Positions 1 to 11,000 of a stretch of DNA of 64,000 nucleotides are shown here, piece after piece (positions within the stretch are counted from its first letter, which is position 1; each line of letters begins with the position of its first letter). Position numbers and translations under genes: made by a program. Location of the stretch: the NCBI GenBank assembly GCA_021234535.1, contig CM037839.1, positions 10,169,419-10,233,418 on the forward strand, read 5' to 3'. The notes under the pieces were generated by a model. That model made no database searches. It saw only the letters and a program-made list of their open reading frames with translations, and was not told the origin of the DNA. This DNA is from Stichopus chloronotus (taxonomy: Eukaryota > Echinodermata > Holothuroidea > Aspidochirotida > Stichopodidae).

Positions 1-1928
1 AAATGCTTTGAAAACCCTCCTCCAAACAATGAAAGTGAACAAGGACGAATGAAGACATAGGAACATATTTTTCAGCATTTCATATTGCATGGATCATAGT
101 GGGTAAAGAAAAGGATTTTTTAGAGCAAAGTTAATGAAAATAACATAATTATTTTGAAAGTGGCTCTGTGTAATCGGTAGCACTAAAATTTTACTGATGC
201 CGATCATTTACTAATTATGGCATTTATGGGTCCTACTTCATGAGTACTGGTACAAGTATGGTCCCGGCTTATGAGTACGGTACAGGAATGATTACAGAAA
301 CTGGGACTTGAGTGCTGGTACTAGTACGATTGTAGGTACAACAGCACAGAGACTAAGCAATAATCGGCCTGATGCAGACTTTCTAGCAGATGATCCATCA
401 AACACTGATATATCACCTGACAACTGAAACAAAATAAGTCGTGCACTATCAACTGGTTGATCAAAAAAGGCTATGTACAGCAGCAAGTTCAAGCAGTGCA
501 CCAGGTTCTTGTAAAAGGAACTCACAAACATCCACACTGATAAATGATTTCTACTTAACACAGAGCCTAAACTTCAGAAGGAACATGCATGACATCATCA
601 GCTCATAGAGGGCAGCAAATGAATCCCAGTCAACAGATACAATCCCTGTCACAAAAACAACCTTAAGAGAAACAGATGGACCACAGATGCTTCTAGTTAC
701 GTTATCACTGGGTTACACATCCAACGGTAAGTGACATGATATCAAAATACATACTTCCTAACTAAAAGCCTTGGGGCCGCATATAATATTTTCAGATGTT
801 CTTGAAATAAAGATTATACATAAACAAAGGATAACTAGGGCATATCAAATGAATCCCTCCCTTGACATCATACATTTGCATACTTGGCTTATGTTTATTC
901 ATGATGTCATTGTAAAACAGAATATTGCTTTAAAATGGTTAATGTTTGATGGATTTTGATGAAAATTGTGGCTACTTTCAACATTTTTAATGATTGATTT
1001 TGCAAGCACCTCAAAATAATAACGAAATACAAAGGATATTCAAGTAGTTGTACCTGTGTGACATCACATATTTTCCATACGGCGATGTGCCATTTTGAAG
1101 CAGATTTTTCTTTAAAAATCCATAATTTTCAAAAGGAAAGTGCTATTGAGATATAATTTTCAACAATAGAGATATTCCTAATTTGTATGGAATATCAGTT
1201 TTCTTTAATGACTAATTCCTTTAAAGAGCTAACACTATCTAAGAGCCAGACCAAATAATCACTGACAAGCATTGCTGAGTCCACTTGTTTGCACAGATAT
1301 ATTCTACGAGTCCCTATGTGCACAACGATAGTTTTAATAATAACACATGAAGCTCAGAGTAACAACTCCCACCATGCTACTCGTTGAGCCGTAGTGATAC
1401 TTTGCTTTGTTTGCTGGATACATGGCAATGCCCATTGAGATGGGCGACACCAGCCTTTAATACATCACGTGAAATTATTCTTATAACACCATCGATTTTA
1501 CTTGGTAAACAACCCGCCTGGGGTGTCATCAGTACCTTATGACATGAATTGACCCGACTGAAACAAAGTGCACATCTGTCATAGGTACATCCAGAGTACT
1601 TCTGTAAAGAGTACTTCAAGCAGTTGAAAGATATCCCTGGAATCAGAGGATCAGACAGTTTTGTCACTTGCAATCAAGATTAATGTAAGATGAACTTTAA
1701 TCAAGCAACATTTTTGGAGATCAAATTGACATATATCCATTTGTGTCATGCTGATTTGACAGTTCCCTTTGAGAGTAACATGGAGAAAGCTAATATAATG
1801 CTTGCTGACCCTTTCTGTAGCTGAAGTATCAAAAAAACAAACACTTCTAATGTACTGTTTTTGTCCTACTTTAGGATTGTCTAGAAAGGAACAAAAAGTT
1901 TACACAAAGTGTAAAACAGTTGGCTTAC
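1..1928. other. Left flank / intron, no supported exon
   Basis: Expected to hold intron sequence downstream of receptor exon 11. A minus-strand stretch at 1541-1633 has an acceptor (TGATTCCAG) and donor (GTACTG) in a compatible phase 1 frame, but the Cys-rich peptide does not resemble FN3. I leave it unannotated. Nothing else is recognised. Confidence 0.4.
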
Positions 1929-2036
1929 CATGAGACTGATTTTGATAATTGACGGTTAGAGGAGGAGTCGGGTCTGATTCTCCAACACTGTTTGCAGCAT
2001 ACAGTATGGCCTCATATTTGTAGCGTGAGGACAAGT
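1929..2036 (-). CDS. Receptor exon 11: FN3 strands F and G
   Basis: A 108-nt phase 1-1 exon with acceptor CTTTGCCCTCTAG and donor GTAAGC. The split Asp codon gives KVKDLSSRYKYEAILYAANS, then VGESDPTPPLTVNY. The Yx(A/V)xxxAxNxxGxS ending is the canonical FN3 strand F-G region. One sequon (NQS). It ends in phase 1, so another exon is required, but none with recognisable FN3 or membrane character was found between here and the left edge. Confidence 0.85.
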
Positions 2037-5000
2037 CTAGAGGGCAAAGAAAAAAAAACAAAACAGAATCCAGTGAAGGAAAGTTACAGCTAGAGAAAGC
2101 AAGCATTCAGTGTGACACGTAACATGCCGCTCATTGTTATCAGGAATGATTTTGCAGTTTTGTTTGAAAAATTTATTGGAACTCCTCATGCCAAAACGGG
2201 GTTCTGCACATTCAAGGAAAATAAAATTTCATGACTTTTCCAAGACTTTTCCATGACCGTTACATGACCACTTCCTGACCGAATTTGATCGATGGTTTAT
2301 GGCACTAGGGTCCTGACAAAAAGTCAATTTTTTTTTTTTTTTCAACTTGCAAAAAAGTAGCAGTCTGTCCTTAATTTCATTACTTTTGTCCTTTTTGAAA
2401 TTAAAAAAAAAAAAGATGACCATTCCACTCCTGGAAGGTACGGATAAAAGTGTATGACTTTTCCCTGTTTTTTTCCAGGCCACAGGAACCCTGCAACAGT
2501 TACAGCAGGTTCTGAATTAAGTTGGTAACCAAACCATCTTAAGTAAAAAATTTTTTACTGTTGATAGTTTCTTTTCTGTGAATATTTCACAATGATGTGA
2601 TTCTTGTCCAAAATGGTATCTACCGCTAAAAGTATCAGCAATTCACATTTAGGAATAAGATACAGGAATGTCTGTTTTGCATAATGACATATATAGCATT
2701 TGTTCCTGTTTGTGGGGTTCAACTTTAACACACAAACGAACTCAGTAAGTACCTAAATTGCCATGGGCAACTTAACAACTCTTAAGGCTGCATTCATGCT
2801 GAATGAGGGTGAAACCATCAGATCAAAATTTTCTGGCTTGCAAAAGCTTTGTCACAATTCTTTGGAACAAATGTGAAATATAATTGTGTAAAACTTCACT
2901 GGACACATGACTAGGAAATTCCTTTTAAAACTTGCCAAGATATTCGCCTCATTTGAAAAAGTCAGTACATAATAAATAATGATTAGCACCACACAAAAGA
3001 GCCGATTGCCAATTAAACCTCTTCATATGTTCACATGCAGGACATGTAAAACTCTCAAAGTATCACATGTTGGGCTTTTGAGCCCAGAACAGATCTTTAA
3101 AATGATAGAACTTATTACATTCATTTCATGTCACATTCAGTGATGACAAGTCTCCCATTGAGCAATTCAAATGACAGACATCAGCTACTCATCAAGTGTA
3201 ACAAGTGTAACAATGTTGACACTTTTTAAGTTCTGCCTGAATCCAGTTGCTGAGATATCTTCCTTAAAAGGGTTGTCATGCTTTAACCTCTGGAGACCTC
3301 AAATGACGTTTGACCTAAATGAAAAACGATAGGGATCATGTACTCACACTAAACTACCAACACACTAGCTTTGAGGTTCAAGCACCTTTCCCTTCTCAAG
3401 ATTATGTGCTTACAAGGTTTTCACACAGTCTTAATTCTAATGATGTCAAATGACCTTTGACCTCCATAAAAAATAAGAGACATCATCTACTCATTAGGTG
3501 CTACCAATGGTAAGAATTTGAAGTTCCAGCAACATTTAGTTGATGAGATATCTCCCTTAATAGGTTTTCTTACTTTAAGGTCTGATGACCTCAAATGACC
3601 TTTGACCTCCAAGAAAAACTATAGGGCTCATCCACTCACCATGGACTACCAACAAATTAAGCTACACATTCGAGCACCTTTCTCTTTTTGAGATATGGTG
3701 TTTACAAGGTTTTCAAACAATGTCCTCTAATGACCTCACATGACCTTTGACCTCCACAAAAAATGGCAGGCATCATCTTCTCATCGGTTGCTACCAACGA
3801 TAAGGGTTTGGAATTCCAACAACATTCGGTTGCTGCAATATCTCCCTTGATATGTTTTCGTACTCTAAGCTCTGGTGACCTCAAATGACCTTTAGCCTCC
3901 ATGAAAAACAATAGGGATCATCTACTCACAATGGACTACCATCACACCAACTTTGAAGTTCGAGCACAGTTCCCTTCTTGAGATATCGTGTTTACAAGCC
4001 AAGGCATCACACACACACACGCGCAATCACCGTCACATAGATTCCTTGCATGCCTTCGGCAAGGAATCAAACACACATTGCTGTGTGCTTCAATACCTAA
4101 AATACATGAATTCATCAAAATACTCTGTGATGTTAGCAAGACCCATCATTTTCCCCTCCAATCAAATTTCAGCACCCTCCTGTCAGCCTGCATTCTCCTC
4201 AAAAGAGAGACCATACCTTTGACTTTGTAACTGGTTTTATCTGATGACATGTTAAATTCGTGATAATCCTCTTGATCACCTATCCTCTGGAGAGTCATTC
4301 GATAACTGGTTATGATGCCGTTCGCCTCTTTCAGTGATAATGGCTGTAAATACAGACACACAAAAGAACACATTATAGCAAAATATGACACATGTGACAT
4401 CACCGATACCAAGTTTTATAATTCAGCTTTCCACATACAGTAATGCACACTGAATGGCAAAATAGCACCACTTGAGAAAATTTTGAAACATGCTAGTTGC
4501 TTCCAAGTTACAAAGGGAAAAAGCTTCATGGGATTCTTGAAAAATTTAGAGTTCATTTACTGGAAATTGAGAGTTCTCTCACAAGTCCCCTTTCTTCTTT
4601 CCTGGTGAGAAGTTGGGAGGGGAGGAGAGTGTAGCACAGGGGGAGGAGGGGGAAGGGGGAAGGGTGAGAGTATGTGTTTCACTGACATCTGGCCTGTGAC
4701 GTCAGTGAGCTCATTCAACTTTCATGACCTCGACAGGTCTTGCACAGTGTTCTCATGTCTCACGTTTCGTTTCTGTCCCTATCTTAGTAATAGTCGACTA
4801 TTTCAAATGAAGCAGGATCTTTGTTTAAATTTTAATGAGGATATTTTTGTTGCTAAATACTGGAGTACAAGGGCGATAGTGGAGAGGGGAATAGCAACCC
4901 TGAAGCATGCAGAAAAAATGTTCAAACTATCATTACTTATTACTGATGATTAATTCAGTTGAATGTGTCCCCTCTCCGACATTGGTCATCAACTGAGTTT

Positions 5001-8000
5001 CTCAGTCTTTCTTTGCATGGGGCACGCAGCATCTCAGCTTGAGAACATCATGGGAAAGAAACAAATAATGTACCTTCCATTTAAAGTCTACAGTTCTCTT
5101 CTCTCGATCTTGCTCGTCTGCTTTTGAGTTGGTCACTTCAAATCCTTTAGGATAGGATGACGGCCCTGAATGGATGAAAAGAGGACAGAATGAAAATTCT
5201 ATTAACATCAAAACATGAAAAAAAAAAACATAAAAAAGGGGCTGATTGTAGAATTTTGATCCGATAGAGAGGTGCAGAATGGCTGTGGAGGACGTCTTAA
5301 TGACAGCTAAAAGATAGACAAAGGGAAATTCAAAAGCAGAGTATGGTGTCTGCATGTCAACGAAGCATTGATTGTTGCTCTGTGAGAATTTTGAAGAAGT
5401 CAGATGAGACAATTTGAGCTAAATCCTGGTCAGGGCAAAAGGTTCTCTAGCTATGAAGAATCAGCAGCTCCAAGCTCAAGGAAACCAATTAAAGGTGAAG
5501 GGTCATCATGTTAGATCTGAATAGTGTGTCAGTCTCTTCTGGATGACTAGCTACAAACCCTACTGGTGTGAGGTATACTCTTTGCACATACCACTGTCAG
5601 AGCAAAAAGGCACTGTGATAGCAAAGTGACATATACACACCCGGTCTACCGATGCTTCATCGCTACTTGCAAAGAGTGACCATAAACTGGTGATGTCAGC
5701 AGAGAGTCGTCAATACGAGGCTGACGTCACATGCAAAATTGATAAGAAGATCAATATTCTTTAAATTCAATGGCTTTCCATTCTCCATATGCCAGAGAAG
5801 CGACCTACTGAGGGGTGACGATACTCTGTGTCGCTCGTTCTTCAAGCACGGCAGTGATATTTCTCATTTTTAGCAGAGAAAAAAAAACAAACATGACTAA
5901 ATCCAAGGTCAGCTTCATCTTTTGTGATGTGATTGTTTTAACAACAAAAACGTTGATAAACATCCATACACTTTGCAGTCCTCAAATAGCAAAATGAAAA
6001 TAAAGCGAGTGCAATCATAATGACATATATACACTGACCCTATGACGTCACAGTCGGGAGTCACGTAAAGTTGTGACCAATTTAGGCTACCTCAGATATA
6101 AGTTTTGCCTATGTTTCTAGGCTAGCTATGAACGTTTCGCCAGTCGGTATGTTCCTGAAAACTGTTGCTTGTCCCTCTTCTTGGGATTTGAGACCTAGCA
6201 AACATGATGTGATTATGCATCGATGCGCCTACAGTGTGTTACAGGCAGCTACACCTGCAACTGGGGCAAGAATCCTTAAATATTTAGGTTTTTCCTTTCC
6301 CACGAATACAGCAACAAATATGCATTGACATTAGCCTTGGAGATCGGAGTTTCCTCACACACGTACATGTAGGTCCGAAGACCTAGGGCCTCAACCTTCA
6401 TTCAGTGTGTGCGTGACAACCACCCAGGTTACAGTATTTAGTCTAACAAAAATTGCTATTTAGAATGACTGATATTGGTAAATGAAAATTAACTTTGACA
6501 GACATGAGAAGAGAATAAAGTGTGAATGCTACGACTAAAGTTTAGCAAATTGAATCTTTTGGTTTCATCAAACAAAACAGAGTGTCATTATTTAATCTCA
6601 CAGGTACTCTAATGAAAGCCGCTGACTTTAAAGACATCGTTTAGGCTGATATCATGGATGGCTGCTCACATGTCCACTCGGTCATTGACGCTGACTTCAC
6701 CTGGGGATGCAGGACCAATGAACAGGTTTGTGCTTTTTTTGATGCTGCAACTCCCATATCTGAAAGAAAGACAATCTGTATTTAACACTTATGTGAACTG
6801 ATGATGATTGCACTTACTTGCCATCTTCAGTCTTGTGCAAGCAAATTCCGAAAAGTCTGGCATCGTATCAGACACCTTAAGTCCGACTCTCACACAGACT
6901 CTGGAGTACGCTTTGTCGTGGACTTTCAAGATGTAGGTCATTTTAGTCTCACTGACGTCCTGCAAAAATGAATTTTCAAAAGTGTTGCTCCAAAAACATG
7001 TCGACAACAAAAAAGCAAAGTGCATTTCAAATGGCGAGCATATGTCACGGAAGTGTTTACCTCTGTGAGGACCTTTTGAAGTCACCTACGACATTGACAA
7101 AAATACCTGGTTGACATCTGCTGACTACCAGAAGTTTATTTTGATGCATTTGCATCAAAGATGGACGCCACACTCGTAGGGCATTGATGAGGCCATCACT
7201 TCACTAAATACACACAAAAAAAATGGATGCAGAGAAGAGTTCAGTTTGAGGAGAGACTGTTTCCTGTGCGCAAATAACTCACAACTTAATTCAAGTAGAA
7301 ATGTGTTCACACCACGCCCTGTGTGTCAGTGTCATTCCATTTTTCGACAAGTTCATAGGCAGAGTGAAACGAGACGTGCTCCTTCACCGGCAAATATTCA
7401 GCTTTTACGTGCACATTTTCCTCTGTGGGAAACAATGGATCTCTCGAACGGCCACGACGATCATCCATCAGCCGGTTGTGTGGAATAAGTCAAGGTTGTC
7501 CAAGGAAAGAGAGTTTTTCCATAATGGAATTTCTTGTGCAGAAATGACAGAAGTAACACAACAAATGACCACATCCCACTCATTATTGTGTTCGTAATGC
7601 CAGATCACACACCCTTTACAGTGATTGATTATTCCAAGTTACCCTCCATCCAAGATTGAAAACTTACTGTTTACAAAAGTCGAACGTGGCCGAATGTGAG
7701 CACAAATAATTACAAACTGAAACTTTTTTGATTCTGACGTTAATCAGTTTTGCAATGCAGAAAATCTTTGCTGTTTCTGAGACAATCTGGACCCAACTCT
7801 GAAGTAGCTAGTTTCCCCAAATTTTTGAAATTTTCAAAAAGATTTTAAAGAGTATACAAATGGTCACAGGCACACAAACATTCTAAAAATAATTGTAAAA
7901 ATTAAAATATTACCAGAAACAATTGCAAATGAATGGAAATGTAATCATACAATGTATCTGCATTATTACTGAATTGTATGGACCAGGAAAATTTCTGTAA

Positions 8001-11000
8001 CAAATTGTCACATAGAACTAGAAAGCCAAAAGGCTTAGTGATTCCTTGCCTCATGATATATATTGTAACAAACATGAATCGCCCACATGACAAGCATGAG
8101 ATCCCACACAGTTATCCTCCTTGAGATACCATCTTAGTAAGGTCAAAACCTTTTGAAATCTCGTGACCCAAAAGGACCTTTCACCTACACTTAAAACAAT
8201 AGGGATCACCTACCCTATATGGCCATCAACATGCTAAATATGAACAATTCACAAACTAAGTATAAGATCCCTCTTATTTATCACCCTTAAAATATCATGC
8301 ATACAAGGTTTTGACCTTTTGTCACCCCAAATAACCTTTGACCTACACAAACATGAGAAAACTCCCAAACGGATATGATGCTGCAGGGGAACAAATTATA
8401 TTTTGTCGTGTCTAATAACTTGATAAAAAGGTAAACATGTTTATTTAATCAAAATTATAGCACTTTATTTTGTCGAGTTACAGCTATTGGTGGCAGTTCT
8501 TTCATATTTGATTTTTTGGCATGATGCCCTTCCCAATGGCTATGAGGTCCTTGAAAATTAGCAAAAACTGATATTCCTATTAAACAAGAATCTAGCATGA
8601 CTTGCAATTTTGCCTTTAGTCTACTTAAAGACACAACACACAGTACAAGTTTCCCTGGTTTGATACACAGTAGTCATTTGTTTAAAGATTACCTGAACTA
8701 CTGTCAAGTGAAATAGGGCGTTTAGAATACATCAACATGGCATACAAAGAAATTCGCCTTAACCATTGTTAAACCATTCAGTCTCATCAATAAATATCTG
8801 TCAAAGCTTCATCTCCTCAAAACATTATGCATGTGATGAGTAACGGATGCATCATTTGAATTTTAAAAAGTTTGGGTGAACAAATTATTGTTGAGCAACA
8901 AATAGCTAAATTTCTGATCTGTGAGAATCTTCTTCCTTGAAAATAAGGCTACTGTAATTTGTTATTTTGAATAATCTATCATTCTATGTCCACAAATAAT
9001 GGTTTTAAAAATATGGTTGTTTTCTGTAAGACAAACGCCCTATTTACCTTTAGGGGCTAAACAGAGACACTGTTTATACAGTAAATGGTTAAGTCCATTG
9101 AGCACCTGGCTCAACAGACTGTATGATTTATTCTGGACATTGTGGTTTCTACTGGCAGTCAACTGTGATAAATTATGTCAGATAACAGTGACCAATTTGA
9201 ACAGAGGGGGGTCAGTTACAATTTGATTCATTCAATTAAGCAATCACAGTTCATGCACGCTCAAGGGTATTTGATCCAAATGATCAGTAATTTAGTTCTT
9301 TTTATAAAGCTAATAACCCATGGTATATTTAATCAATTCCAATTTACAATTCATGCATGCTCACATGTCCTTATGAGGATAGTAGCATAAGGTTTGCAAA
9401 ATAGTAATCTTTGATACCAAATTTGATGTTGTCTTCATCTTTTCTTTATGGTTATCGAAGAGACTATGTTGGTATGTCCTAAAAGAAGTTCTCAAATCAA
9501 CAAGAGGATTCTACATTACAAGTATAAAATTCACTAGAAGGACCGTTCTTTAAATATTGTAGATTCAAGTTTTTCACATTTTGACCTCCCATGACCCCAA
9601 ATGACCTTTCACCTCTGCCAAAAAAAATAAGGATCATCTACTCGATGTGGGCAATCCACACACTAACTATGAGATCTCCCACATATACCGTTCTGGAGAT
9701 ATCGTGTTTACAAGCAATTTTCAAGGTATTTACCTTTTGACCTCTGGTGACCCTTGTACTAAATAAGATACACCTACCCACTTCATATGACATCTGCTCA
9801 AGCTTCTCTTCTTGAGATATCGTGTTTACATGGTTTTCACAATTTGACCCCTGTTGACCCCAAATGACCTTTGACCTCCACTGAAAACGATAGGGTTCCT
9901 TTACTCAACATGGTGCAACTACATACTAAACATGAGATTTCTACAAGCTTCCTTTCTTGAGATATCGTGTTTAGTGACCCCAAATGACCTTTGACCTCCA
10001 CCAAAAACAATAGGGATCATCTACTCAATATGGGCAATCTACATGCCAAGTATGAGATCACTCAGAGTTACGCTTCTTGAGATATCGTGTTTACAAGCAG
10101 GTGTCACACACGCACATACATACATACACACACACAGACGACATCACCATCGCATAGATTCCTCTGCCTTCGGCAAGGAATCAAAAAGAGCCAGGGATAG
10201 CAACTAAAGGGCAAGTGTTCATTAACAAACAATTAACTTTGAAGAAGATTTTTATTCTGTGCATGTGACTAGTTTTCAAGTTTTAGTGCAAGTATTCTAA
10301 ACACATGACCCTCATTTAAAAAGTGTTAAATTCCTGAAGAAGAAATCCACATCATTTAATTCACACATGTAGGGAGAATAGAGAATATAGTCAAACCCCT
10401 TACCAGGGACTGCACCTTAGTTATGTCTCCTTCTATTGTATCCTGGAAATGTGAAAAATGCAGATAGAGGAAAGAAAATGAACAGATTGTGTCAAGAAAT
10501 GAAGTGATCACCAGCAAGGTACCATTAATTAGCCTACCACCACCAAACCTATCCATAAAAGGAAAGTAAACAAGGCAATACTTTTGGAAATACTAAAAAA
10601 TAATTACTGGGTAAAAGACCAACGATGTTGGGACCCGGTTCACAAATTGCGACCCGGATCCAAATCTTATTGTTTAATCTTTTATTCTTAAAATTTTTCT
10701 TTTACTTCATTGTCATGCAACTACTGTACATAAGATACATGCAAAGCAAAATGTTGCATGATGACTTCCCCAGCAACTTGTAGCATGACAAAAGTTCTAT
10801 TTTCAGGTACCCTGATACCCAACCACCTGTGGATCAGGAGTACCAGTTTCAATTTTTGAACCCTGTTGAAATACTAGTTGTCAATTGTCATTGATGGATG
10901 GTTGATTAGAATCATCAACAGTATATATATATATAATCTCTGAGTACAGAATGGTCACCATTTTGGACACACGATGTGCTACACCAGGCGTTCTCAAAGA

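Noticed and set aside
1377..1673. 98-codon Cys-rich minus-strand frame with splice-like ends
   Set aside because: The phase would fit receptor exon 11, but the peptide lacks any FN3 or membrane-segment pattern and the frame continues past the donor. Too weak to annotate.
3230..4075. Regular repeats as a CRISPR array
   Set aside because: Whole 145-bp monomers are repeated with no unique spacers, and the context is eukaryotic.
4608..4667. G-rich tract as a CpG-type promoter
   Set aside because: It is purine-rich without CpG, lies inside an intron of the receptor gene, and has no open frame or initiator nearby.
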